Part shown: piece after piece, positions 1 to 9,439 of the stretch
How the letters are laid out: every line of letters starts with the position of its first letter
Position numbering within the stretch: position 1 is the first letter of the stretch
From: Euperipatoides rowelli
Taxonomy: Eukaryota > Onychophora > Udeonychophora > Euonychophora > Peripatopsidae
Assembly: GCA_003024985.2 (NCBI GenBank)
Contig: PXIH01S0005081.1
Length of the DNA: 24,631 bases
Strand: one strand, 5' to 3'
Position numbers and translations under genes: made by a program
The notes under the pieces: model-generated
The model's input: only the letters and a program-made list of their open reading frames with translations
The model's database searches: none
What the model was told of the DNA's origin: nothing

Positions 1-309
1 AAGTTATTTACTTTAAAAAGATTTTTACTATAATAAATCAATAAAATTTATTGGTTATATTAGGTATTATCATAGTTATATCATTTCTCAATTTGACGAA
101 TGCAATGTATAGGACATTAGCTTTTTTCAAGGACTAGGTGGCATTTGGCGAAAATGCGAGTGCTAGTCTAAACCCTGGTTCAGGACAGTGTATCCAAACA
201 AGAGCGCCATGTAAAATTTTTTATCACATCTACGATTCTGACATTATTATGCTGGACATCATTTTTATGTGTGTTTTACCTCATCTAGATAAATATCAAG
301 ACACATAGC
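1..309. other. Intergenic AT-rich DNA, no gene seen
   Basis: No open frame of note and no RNA gene signature. It contains one copy of a GC-richer word, CCAAACAAGAGCGCC (194-208), that recurs in diverged form further on. The last eight bases (302-309) are the left target duplication of the following hAT element. Confidence 0.6.
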
Positions 310-599
310 CAGGGGTGTGTGAATTCAAGGAGCCTGGGAGCCATGGCTCCTGAAAAAAATGATTAATTTTAATGTTTAATGACCTTCACCAATAACATCA
401 GTATAATAAAGTGTATCTAAAAATTAAATACATGTTACAAATAGTTTTTCTTGCTTTATCAATAATTGTTACCAAGCACATGCACTCCCCCATCTTTTTT
501 TTTCTTTTGCCACTTCTTGCCTGGCTCCTAACAATTTTTGCCTGGCTCCTAACAATTTTTGCCTGGCTCCTGAACTTTTGGAAGATTTGTACACCCCTG
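310..599. mobile_element. Short non-autonomous hAT element (MITE), 290 bp
   Basis: The element starts CAGGGGTGTGTGAATTC and ends GTACACCCCTG, so the outer 9 bp (CAGGGGTGT) are perfect inverted repeats. Similarity continues inward on both sides to a shared GGAGCC block. It is flanked by a perfect 8-bp direct repeat CACATAGC at 302-309 and 600-607. An 8-bp duplication with CAGGG-type ends is the established signature of hAT transposons. It is too short to encode a transposase, and the open frames crossing it are low-complexity. The right end carries a small internal tandem repeat. It must depend on an hAT transposase supplied elsewhere, and the decayed hAT copy at 8838-11458 has a related but different end sequence. 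Confidence 0.9.
519..575. repeat. 21-bp tandem repeat, about 2.7 copies, inside the hAT MITE
   Basis: The unit GCCTGGCTCCTAACAATTTT plus one T occurs at 519-539 and 540-560 without change. A third partial copy starts at 561 (GCCTGGCTCCTGAAC) and runs into the right TIR. The third copy is the end-proximal sequence, so the array probably grew by duplicating subterminal DNA. Confidence 0.9.
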
Positions 600-607
600 C
601 ACATAGC

Positions 608-1336
608 CATACAAGCGCGCCGTTTAGAAAATACTGCCTAGCCGACCTAGTTTCCAATTATGGTAATAAAATCAATAATGTTGAATCCTCATAAACAGAA
701 CAAAAGAGGCCTATAAATTAAAAAGTGAAAGTTTTAACTTAGCTGGCGCTCTTACTTGGCACATATATCAGCCAACTTTTATTGATGTGTGACATGTTTT
801 AGTGTGTACCAGCCATAATAGCATTTTCAAGATAACTTCCCTAATGTTTTGGGAAGCATGTCCAAGCAAGGGCGCGGTTTTGAAAAACAATCTTTTTAAG
901 GAATTCTGATTCTAGCCAAACGAGTGCCAGGTCAGTTTTGCAATGCATAGTGGTAAATCTAAGGTTTCCTAGCATGGAGCTGAACAAGAACGTTATAGTA
1001 TACTGTAAAAGCATTAATTATTCATACATCTTTTTACACATTTTATACATATGCAAAATTGACTGTGAAAACTAACGGTTGACAATAAATTTAATATCAG
1101 GTCTTACATAAACTATTTCTTTCCGCTGTAAACAGAATCCAAAACCTCTGAACTACTTTTCACAGTGGATGATTTTGTAAAGGTCTAAAAAGTGCGAAAG
1201 ATGTGAATAGTGAATAACATCTACATAATTTGATTCACATCCAGTGGAAACTCAGCTTGTTTATAAATGACACTAGGCATATAGCCTCTACATCGAATAA
1301 TAAAGATTTATCACGATTTAAGGCAAATGGCAGATT
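608..1336. other. Intergenic DNA with dispersed GCGCC-containing words, no gene seen
   Basis: Four further diverged copies of the word first seen at 194 lie here. They are at about 607-631 (CCATACAAGCGCGCCG), 743-760 in inverse orientation, 861-878 (TCCAAGCAAGGGCGCGG) and 916-930 (CCAAACGAGTGCCAG). No coding frame or RNA signature was found. The right part, to 1336, is plain AT-rich sequence. Confidence 0.5.
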
Positions 1337-1405
1337 ATTGCACGATTGCTCCTACAAGTTTAAACAAAAAAATTAAACTTTTAGAACAATCGTGATTCGT
1401 GCAAT
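1337..1405. repeat. Imperfect inverted repeat (hairpin)
   Basis: ATTGCACGATTG at 1337-1348 pairs with CAATCGTGATTCGTGCAAT at 1387-1405 if an extra block of about seven bases in the right arm loops out. Pairing continues inward through AAGTTTAA/TTAAACTT. It may be part of a small inverted-repeat element; no target duplication was identified. Confidence 0.6.
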
Positions 1406-1475
1406 AGGCTACCTTAACAGAATGACCCACTGAAAAACAATAATTTAAGTATCAGATCAGAAAGAAAAAATATTT

Positions 1476-1560
1476 TCCCTCCTCCTGGATCTGAATCCAT
1501 GACTTCGGTCTTTCTGGTATAGTGTTCCAACTACTGAGCTACAAAAGCAGTCCTACTCAT
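1476..1560 (-). repeat. tRNA-derived SINE head or tRNA pseudogene, copy 1
   Basis: Read on the minus strand there is a good A box, TAGCTCAGTAGTTGGA (plus-strand 1526-1541), and a B-box-like GGATTCAGATCC (plus-strand 1487-1498). The spacing is that of an RNA polymerase III internal promoter. A T-stem can be drawn (TGGA/TCCA) but no proper acceptor stem pairs, so this is not a working tRNA. The stretch AGAAAGACCGAAGTC is shared, in opposite orientation, with the tRNA-like sequence at 1921. The two therefore look like copies of one tRNA-derived repeat family. Confidence 0.6.
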
Positions 1561-1920
1561 ATTAAATCTGTCATAAAGCAATTAGGCCACCACTTCCTTT
1601 ATATCTTTACCTTATTTATTCAAGGTAGCCTAGATATGGAGTCATTTCTAAACAAGTTTTAAAGTTCTAGAGCATGTTAATCATTAATAAATAAATTAAG
1701 TAGAATTTATTCACTATTCCCATCTTTGGACAGATTCCGCCAGAAGTAAAATATATTTTCTGTCTTTTCTGATCAATATTTAATTTATTGTCATTCACAC
1801 GTGTGATTTTGCAAGGGTCTATAATATGTGCAAATTCTGTTTGTAAGGTTATAATGCGGGTGGTAACTTATTGAAGATTGTTTTACAAAAATGTTAGTCT
1901 TACACAAATTAAATATGAAT

Positions 1921-1985
1921 ATCTTCGATCAGTGGTTAGAGCAGTCTCAGAAAGACCGAGGTCCTGGGTTCAGGTTTTGGTGTTA
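1921..1985 (+). repeat. tRNA-derived SINE head, copy 2
   Basis: The plus strand carries an A-box-like GATCAGTGGTTAGAG (1927-1941) and a B-box-like GGGTTCAGGTT (1966-1976). Between them is CAGAAAGACCGAGGTC, which matches the minus-strand copy near 1510. The cloverleaf is incomplete. A downstream word, GTAATTGCGCCACCATCC (2018-2035), resembles GCAATTAGGCCACCACTTCC (1578-1597) beside copy 1. Confidence 0.6.
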
Positions 1986-2044
1986 ATCACCCTATTTTTT
2001 GCCCAAAGTTATATTGAGTAATTGCGCCACCATCCAACTTTTTT

Positions 2045-2765
2045 ATTATTTCAAGTTATGCAACCTAATTATACAAGTGCATCAGCCTCATATTTTACGT
2101 TTTTTTTTTGTTCATTTGAAATATTTAAAATCGTGTTTTGTGTATCGTCACCACTATTTTTGACTGCCATTTAAGTTTTTGTGGTAATGTGATTTATCAT
2201 CATAATCATAAACTACCGCTAGGCTAATGTAAACTGTCGTTTTCAGCTGGTAGATTGTGCCATTTTTATTTATTTTTAGCGGAAACAAATTGTCATATGT
2301 CAGGCATAATGAGCGTTTTCCACAATCTCAATTGATTTGCATTCATCAACTAAATTACAGCATTTGAATGCCTAGGCTAACAACCTAATATTACAATGTA
2401 GACTACAGTTGAATAAATGACCTGTTTTAACTTCTAAATAGACGTGTGTCAGGGTAAATGATTCCTCAGACCCAGTCAAATGACTTGCTTGAGTTTCTAG
2501 GCTAACAAACTAAGGTTGCGATATACTGATAAGGCATCGATTGAATTAAAATATCTTCAGATACAGTAAATTATTCCCCAGTTTATGTCAAATGGTTTTC
2601 AGTCATAAACTAACATAGTGTCTGAATTATTAGATTAAATAAGATTGTGGTAGGCTATACAGCTCATAACAAATGATCTTGACATACCAAAGACTATGAA
2701 AATGTGTTTATAAACTGAGAATAAAGGAGGCAGCCATTGAAAGTACAGTATATTGTAGAATCTTA
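2045..2765. other. Intergenic AT-rich DNA, no gene seen
   Basis: No coding frame, tRNA-like sequence or terminal-repeat pair could be supported. The words CTAGGCTAA and TAGGCTAT recur, as through the whole window. Confidence 0.5.
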
Positions 2766-3200
2766 ATTTCAGTCAGATAGCGAAATTATTCTTCCATACC
2801 ACCAAATTGAGAATAAAAAGTCAGACATTGGTTCTGTAATTTAATATTTATTTCAGCCAGATAGCTAAATTATTATTCCTTACCACCAAATTACGACTAA
2901 AAAGGCAGAGACATTGGTTAGTGTAATTTAATATTTATTTCATCCAGATCGCTAACTTATTTATGCCATTACAATATATTGAGAATAACAAACGTACAGT
3001 ATAACATCGGAGATACCGGTACTGCTAAATTGTGAAAAACAATTAGCCTACATACAGCCAATGACTTGTTATAATATTTATTTCATTCACATTGCTAAAC
3101 AGACAATAACAAAGGTTGTCTTTGGAACTATAGCTTATATTATAGCATCAGCCTTACCGCTAAATTGAGAACAACAGTGTGGTATAAACATTCATTTATT
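2766..3200. repeat. Degenerate tandem repeat, about 85-140 bp period, five units
   Basis: Unit starts resembling ATTTCAGCCAGATAGCTAAA occur at 2766, 2850, 2937 and 3080, with a weaker one near 3195. The first three units are best conserved: after the start word they carry a CCATACCACCAAATT-like block, then GACATTGGTT and TAATTTAATATTTATTTCA. Later units are longer and more diverged. Units are similar but far from identical, so the array is old. No coding frame runs through it. Confidence 0.7.
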
Positions 3201-5597
3201 CAGAGTTTTGGAATTGACATTTGTCTTCTGGCCTTTAAAAAAAAAGTTAGTCGACTGAAAACAGTTTTTTTCAGTAGTGTTTGTGTGTGCACTATTATAG
3301 CTTAGGCTATTGTAGTCTATTCTGCTTTAGCAGTTAAATTCCTTAACTTCCAACAGGCTAGTTTCGACTTGTGCTTCAAGTTTATTTTTAAACATCTAGG
3401 TAGGCTAATTTTAACTAAAATCTCATCAAAATAATAGGATCGATAACCTAAATAAATCTATTGAATGTGAATTTGATCAGATCACTGAATTTAAGAGCTC
3501 TTTGTATTTTATTATTTGATTTTCAAAAAGTGTAGCCTACTTTAATAGATTTTTATACAAAATGTATTTCAAATAGTTTGTTTTGTTTGTTCATTGCAAT
3601 GCATAATTTTATAGATGAATGAGTAGATTTTTTTTTTTCATTTGGACAATGAATTTATGAATTTGATATTTTTGACACTAAAATGACTTGTTTTTTTTTT
3701 TAAAAAAAAAAAAGATTCATATTCCATACTTCAGACCATTTTTTTTAAATATAGGCTAAGTATTGATTATTGCGATTCACTATTTGTTTTGGGGAAGGGG
3801 GGGGGGGGCTTTTTTTCAAATTTCTTTTTCTTTTAATGTCTGTGAGGGGAATTCCCCAATTCACATATATTTTTCCTGTTATAACCTTCCTGAACTATAT
3901 CCTTCTTTATGCCTAAAATCAACAGGAAAACTCCCCCTCCTAAGTACTATTTTTTTGAATGAGTGAAAGTTGATTGTTAGAAAAATGTTATAGGTAATTC
4001 TGTTCTTCATCCTAGAGATATGAGGAGGAGGGAATTTGATTTACTTTCATGGGGATTATATTACAGCAATTTTGAAAGAATGAAAATTCAAATATATAGA
4101 GGGAGAATTTTCTTTAAAAATAATCATATTTTAATCTGATAATATGTAGGCTATTTATATTAAAATTCTCACTTTTACAATAAAAATGTAGAAGTTTAAA
4201 ATTTTTTATTAGATTCTCCCCCAAACCTCTTCCAAGTTTGAAATAGGAAACTGATTGAGAATTCAATTTGAAGAGGAAAATTTCTTTCTCTGAAATTGAA
4301 ATAAAGTTATGCCTGCTATAACAAGATAAATGGTAGTTTATGGTGTGTTATATAAAAGGAGTGTTCGTCAATAGTTAACTTTTTGAATTATTTAAACTAT
4401 GCGATACTTTTTCATTCGTCATTAAGCGCACAAAATTATCTCAACCGTTCATCATTAAAAAATCTAGTTAATTTTGTTCGTTTCGTTTCAAACTTCTTAA
4501 CCCTGCTCGCGAAGTGGGTTACTTCGTGATGTTTGGTTTTCATAATGGCGGACAAATAAATTTATCATTGCTTCAACTTGGATTTATTAAAGGGATTGAA
4601 ATTGTTATGTAAAAACTGTGTGATTACAATAGGAGCTATCTTAGATGATGGATAGCGATAATTTTTCATTTTAATCATCTGCTATCCTATTCATGAATTT
4701 TACATTCATTTTTTTTTGGGGTGGGGTGGGGGGGATATAGGCCTATCTATCATAAATATCCCCTTAAGTAAGGCTGCACAATTTTTTCCTGAAAGGATTA
4801 ATGCTGTAATTTGAAAATGCTAGTCTTTGTATTACAAACATTTTTTTTTTTCATTTTATTTAATAAGTTAGAATTTCATCTTCAATTGCACCGGGAATTA
4901 TTGTTGCATAAAAGCATACTAAACTATTTTATTATGGAGTACTTTGCTATTCGGAAAGGTGCTAATTTTGATTGTTCGTCTATAAAATTTTATGTTAACC
5001 TGACCAGGTATAAACCAAACTTAAAAAATCTAATGACAAACATGCAATATATGAAGGTAAATAGAATAAGATGTGGAATATATTAAGGTATGTGTGTAAA
5101 AGATAATATAAGGTCATTATATAAAGATATAGCCTACATTATTTCAACATCAAATGTATGTGTTATATAGGCCTATGTGTGTTTTATGGTATATAGAGAT
5201 AAACAGCATTAGCTGTGTACTGTACATTGAAGATACAGTAAAAATATGGAAAAAAAATTATGTGATTCATATTAAATGGACATGGCAGTATTAGCCTATC
5301 TATTTTTACTAGAGAAATATAACCTAGTTTAAAGTTGACACTCATCTCATGTTAAGGAATAGGCCTACGTACTGTAGGCTATATATACGAATTCACTCAT
5401 AGTTTGTTTTATATGAAAAAGTATGAGCGATCTATTAAATTACGATTCATGACTAGGATAGGCCTATGTCACTTTCTCACTTCAAGATATTTTGTGCTTT
5501 ACTGAACTTTCTCCGATGTGACTATCACTTGTGGGTGTAAATATTTCTTTCCATGCCTTTCTCGTTCATGACTGAAACTTAGACTCTTACCAAGTGT

Positions 5598-5630
5598 AGC
5601 CTGCTCTTATTAATTTATGAGCAGCAGGCT
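5598..5630. repeat. Small hairpin
   Basis: AGCCTGCTC (5598-5606) faces GAGCAGCAGGCT (5619-5630) across a 12-base AT loop. The arms pair completely except for a 3-base bulge. No T-run follows that would make it a recognised terminator, and no gene is adjacent. Confidence 0.5.
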
Positions 5631-5744
5631 TTGGAGGTAAAATTGGTACTTGTCCAGTACATGAGTGAAAATGACTTGCTTTAGGGGCACTAAATGATTT
5701 GTATAAAGTGGGTATTGTGTCCGTTCCTTTACTGGCTGCAGCTA

Positions 5745-5766
5745 TTTTTTTTTTGGGGGGGGGGGG
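5745..5766. repeat. Poly-T/poly-G tract (T10G12)
   Basis: Ten T directly followed by twelve G. A near-identical tract (T16G12) lies at 21998-22025. Length may be unreliable because homopolymers are prone to assembly error. Confidence 0.8.
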
Positions 5767-6369
5767 CTTTTACATTATTTATACATGTATGTTTTTCATA
5801 GCGACTTGTTGCTTTTGTATTATTTAATGATGTTCCACTTTCTTTTAAATAAACAGATTGGACTTTAACCAGTTTCTGGCTTAATTTTGCTTTCTTAATA
5901 CCTTATATTTGAGCTCTGTTGATGATTTATTTTTAGCCTATTTTTTTCCTTGGTTCTATTATGTGGCAGGATGTCCCAAATGTTATGTCAGAGGTAGCAT
6001 TAAAATGGTTTTATAAATACAGTAAAAGCTTTGTTATNACTGTATTGATAAAATTGCAAATAAATGGTTAAAGTATTTAATAAAAAAAAAAAAAAAAAGT
6101 GAAAATTGAGAATACAAAATAATTATATAATTTAATTATTGATTTTTTTTTTGTACTAAAAATATTTAAAAAAAAAAAAAATATTTAGAGATTTCAAAGA
6201 CCAATCTTTTCTTAATCTGATAGGTTTTAAAAAAAAATTGAAGCATTTTTTAACAAAATATTGAATATCAAAAATGAAAAGCATAATGTCGGTGTATTCC
6301 CCTATTGGGAGCGCAACTGAATAATTATAAATGTCGGTGTATCACCGGAGGTGGAGTGGAAAGGGTTAA

Positions 6370-6993
6370 AGGTCAAATGTAACAGATTTTTTATTTTTTT
6401 TTATTATTGATTTTCAAAGATAATTACTAAAAAAAAAATTCCACTGGAAAAAATTATTTTAAATTCATAAAAAAAAAGTTATTTAAAGATAAAATTACGA
6501 GTATTGCCATCCTCAGTCTGAGATTACAAATTGAAACTTTCACATTTTTTTTGGGTCTGAGATTAATTTGATGACAAAATTCTCTCTACAGCTGTTTTCT
6601 TTGTAATAATTTAACATGTAAATAGAGATATGTTGAACTTGTATTAAAGGTCATTTTAATTTTTAGAAAAAACAAATTGAACCATAGTAGCACAAATGAT
6701 GAATTTGATTATGATTTTTTACAAATATTTAAAAAATTAGTCCATAGGATTTCCAGCTTTAAGCTGACAAAGATAGAAAATATTCTATGACATACAAAAT
6801 ATCTCCCCTGGTGTATACTCTGGACAATGTTGTTTTAAGAGAGAGGAGATAAAGACAATTATTTTAAAAATTGAATTGTAAATAACTATTTTTTTTATTT
6901 ATTCATTTTTTTTTCTAGTGGATATTTTTTTTAGTAAAAATCTTAGAAAATCAATAATAAAAACTAAATTTAAAAAATTTGTTACATTTGACC
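6370..6993. mobile_element. TTAA-target MITE with long TIRs, copy 1
   Basis: The left end is AGGTCAAATGTAACAGATTT and the right end is the reverse complement of GGTCAAATGTAACAAATTT, flanked by TTAA (6366-6369 and 6994-6997). One terminal A is missing on the right compared with copy 2. The arms stay similar for about 100 bp, sharing ATTGATTTTCAAAGAT (read inward from the right as ATTGATTTTCTAAGAT) and GTTATTTA. A second copy, similar over its whole length, is at 19269-19886. TTAA targets are used by piggyBac and Sola3 elements. The terminal AGGTC is not the usual piggyBac CCC, so the superfamily is open. No transposase is encoded. Confidence 0.88.
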
Positions 6994-7250
6994 TTAACAT
7001 GAAGTGCAGAGATGCCAGAGCTAGACTTGTGGAGCCATAAATGAAGTCCTTGAATCTTTTCTTTTATACCACTGTTGTAATGGCTTTTAGTCTTTCTATA
7101 AGATAGTAGTTTTCTCAAATCCTGAGCCTGGCTCATGGATGTTTAGAATTAGAAGTCTATACCATTACGAGAGCATTTATTAAAAACTAGCTTAACCCGT
7201 GGAGAACATATGCACCCTAGGATGTTAATAAAAAAATCTTATTTTCATCC

Positions 7251-7435
7251 AAAATGACGAAAATTCATTATTTCCCCACTCCACTTGTTTTTGGCCGCCT
7301 CGCCCTGTTTTTACCCTTTCTCCCCACCTCCCTCCCCCTCATTGGTTAAAATGGGAAAAAAAAACTTATTCCATCCACCAATTCTAAAAGCTAAACCGTC
7401 CAAATTGACGGAAATTCATTTTTCTCCACCTCCCC
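7251..7435. repeat. Imperfect direct duplication, about 150-bp spacing
   Basis: AAAATGACGAAAATTCATT (7251-7269) recurs as AAATTGACGGAAATTCATT from about 7402. Each copy is followed by a TTTCCCCACTCC-like or TTTCTCCACCTCC-like pyrimidine block. It lies in the right part of the pogo-like element and leads into the homopolymer cluster. Confidence 0.6.
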
Positions 7436-7460
7436 CCCCCCCCCCCTTTTTCCCCCCCAA

Positions 7461-7499
<39 letters not shown>

Positions 7500-7534
7500 A
7501 AAAAAAAAATTTTTTTTTTTTTAATTTTTTTTTT
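7420..7534. repeat. Composite homopolymer cluster: C-run, A-run, T-run
   Basis: A pyrimidine tract with a long C run (about 7432-7446) and CCCCCCC is followed by more than 30 A, then T-rich sequence. The apparent open frame at 7285-7524 is only Pro, Lys and Phe runs translated from this, so it is not a gene. Confidence 0.85.
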
Positions 7535-7604
7535 GCATAAGAAATATGCCGGTTTCTAGAGCTTTCCGGTTGCCTAAAGGCCCAATAACAAAGCTTTTAC
7601 TGTA

Positions 7605-8837
7605 TTACTAAACAATACGGCACAGAATGACCTTCATAACAAATTTGCAGATTGGTGGATTTTTTTCTTTTCAATTTTACTTTAATATAGGAAAAATGTT
7701 CCATAATTAGAAAATATTTTTATCTTAAACTCTTGTCTTATAAAATTAATGAACAAAAATATAGAAAATATTCTAAATTATGTCTAATGAAAAAAAAAAA
7801 ATTGAATATTTACAAGGTCATACAGTAAATGGGACTTGCCTAATGCCGGATCTGAAGAATTTAAACTTTGTATTTCTTAATGCTTTTGTTTCCTTTCCGA
7901 ACTAAAGACTTAAATTTGTTTGTGAAAAATGTTTTGGCCTAAACCTTTTGCAGACCAGGTAATTAAAACTCATACATTCTTTTGAATATTATTTCATCCA
8001 TGCAGGTTTCTTTCTCCCAGATCCATCTTTTGAATGTTTAATTAATATACTGTAATGTATTCGTCTTGATTAAGGAATGACTAAACAACTAACGGTAGAT
8101 TTTCATTGACAGTTTGATTATATAAAATATAGCCTAATTGAATTTGAACGTTTCTCAACAGGGCATTCTTTCTATATGTGGCCTATAGGGTTTCCTAATG
8201 AAAATGTTCCAATTGCACTTTGACGTCCAATTTCCTAAGTCGGTTTTAAAAAAAATAATCCTACATTATTAGCCTTGAATTAAAAAAAGCAACACATCCC
8301 GATTTATCATACTCTAACTATGCACGTTTTCTTTTTATTATGTTTGTTTATAAGCTAGGCTATAATTAAAAGCATTCTTTTTGTAGGCCTGTCTGATTGT
8401 TTCTCATGTAGAGATAGACAATAAGCTAACATTTTGTGCAGAGCTTAGAATTTTAAAAGCATATCACAGGCAGAAATTGCTGTGATGATAATAAACCAAT
8501 AGCCTATCACTGGCTTTGGTGTAGGTAGGTTATTAAACTGTTGGGAGTTATTTATAAAATGCCATTTTCGTACAGACTATGATTCAATAAATTTTGCACA
8601 AAGTTAAAAAAAAATTGATTCCCTGCAGTCCGTTGGTTGTTGGTATGCCAAAATCATAGGCTCCATTTTGTATAGCCTCATTTATTTTATTTTCAATGAT
8701 ATGCTTTAATATGATAACCAGCACACAAATTATTTTAGAAAACATACTGTAGGCTAGGCCTATATATTTTTGGTAAATTTGTAAAATATTATGGATACAG
8801 CATACCAAAACTCTAAAAATACTGTTATTCGTTTGCT
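7605..8837. other. Intergenic AT-rich DNA, no gene seen
   Basis: No protein similarity, RNA gene or paired ends found. The last bases, GTTTGCT (8831-8837), are the probable left target duplication of the hAT element that follows. Confidence 0.5.
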
Positions 8838-9439
8838 CAGGGGTGAAAACTAGTCAGTAAAAGTCTCTATTTTTAACCAAGTCAGTATTTTATTAAATTG
8901 GTTAGTAAAGTCAGTTTTTCAAGATTTTATATGGACTTTTCTGCTCTGTTTATAGCAATTGAACAACAATTAGATTTATTCTGATCAGTTAAAATGTACC
9001 ATTGGCCCATTGAAGCACAACTGAGGACTTGTTAAGGTGCTCGATATATGCATATTATAGCAATCTTGCAGTAGGCCTACCTGAGCAGTAATTAATATTT
9101 GTACAATAAATTTTCAAAGATTTTTTTTTCAAGAGCTGTATTTTATAAATTAGTATCACTGTTAGTGATTTCAACTGTTGCAAGTATTTATTAAACCATA
9201 GATGTAACTTATATGAAAACAAAATTCAAATAGCCTACTCAAAACTTTTAACAATGGGGAAGTGTAGCCTACTTTTTGAGTTGACTGGCTAAAAAAGACT
9301 ATATATGGATACATTATTTCAGAATGGGAACATAAGGTGACAATAAAATGTTTGTGTAGTTTTTGTTAAAACCTTTTTAATATATTATGATAAGGGTATA
9401 AACTAGTGGCATAGTAGGCTACACAGCTTCTTGTAAGCT

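Larger units (their letters stand above)
3201..6017. other. Long intergenic stretch, no recognisable gene
   Basis: Nothing here resembles a known protein. The longest open frame (4811-5086, 91 codons) begins in a poly-T-encoded Phe run and has no recognisable motif. Present are a T/A-run palindrome at about 3691-3713, a 12-base G run at 3797-3808, a G-rich stretch at 4718-4734, a T10G12 tract at 5745-5766 and a small hairpin at 5598-5630. A TTAACCC word at 4497-4503, followed by the hairpin CGAAGTGGGTTACTTCG, looks like a piggyBac-type end but has no partner. Confidence 0.5.
6020..7602. mobile_element. Pogo/Tigger-like (Tc1/mariner superfamily) non-autonomous element
   Basis: The left end is CAGTAAAAGCTTTGTTAT (6020-6037) and the right end is its perfect 18-bp reverse complement (7585-7602). 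TA flanks both ends (6018-6019 and 7603-7604), the target duplication of Tc1/mariner elements. CAGTAAAA ends are typical of pogo-type elements. The 624-bp MITE at 6370-6993 is nested inside, so the original insertion was about 0.95 kb, too short for a full pogo transposase. A minus-strand open frame (6951-7136) shows no secure similarity to the pogo DNA-binding domain. The single N (6038) lies just inside the left TIR. Confidence 0.85.

Noticed and set aside
1476-1560. Functional tRNA gene
   Set aside because: A and B boxes are present, but the acceptor and D stems do not pair properly. It is best explained as a tRNA-derived repeat.
4497-4520. TTAACCCTGCTCGCG as the end of another piggyBac element
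   Set aside because: No matching inverted end with TTAA was found within several kilobases. The same holds for TTAACCC words near 7194 and 21046.
4811-5086. 91-codon open frame as a possible gene
   Set aside because: It starts in a Phe run encoded by poly-T, has no recognised motif and no supporting splice or promoter context. Frames of this length are expected by chance in a window of this size.
6288-6369. Possible piggyBac end facing left (TTAACCCTTTCCACTCC on the minus strand, with repeated GTCGGTGTAT)
   Set aside because: Suggestive, because the nested MITE sits exactly at its TTAA, but no opposite end could be identified inside the pogo-like element. TTAA is the MITE's own target anyway.
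6951-7136. Minus-strand open frame with KEKIQGLHLWLHKSSSGISA as a pogo-type DNA-binding domain
   Set aside because: There is a faint resemblance to CENP-B-like helix-turn-helix domains, but it is too short and too weak, and the frame crosses the border of the nested MITE.
7285-7524. 79-codon open frame rich in Pro and Lys
   Set aside because: It is a translation of C and A homopolymers inside a transposon remnant.
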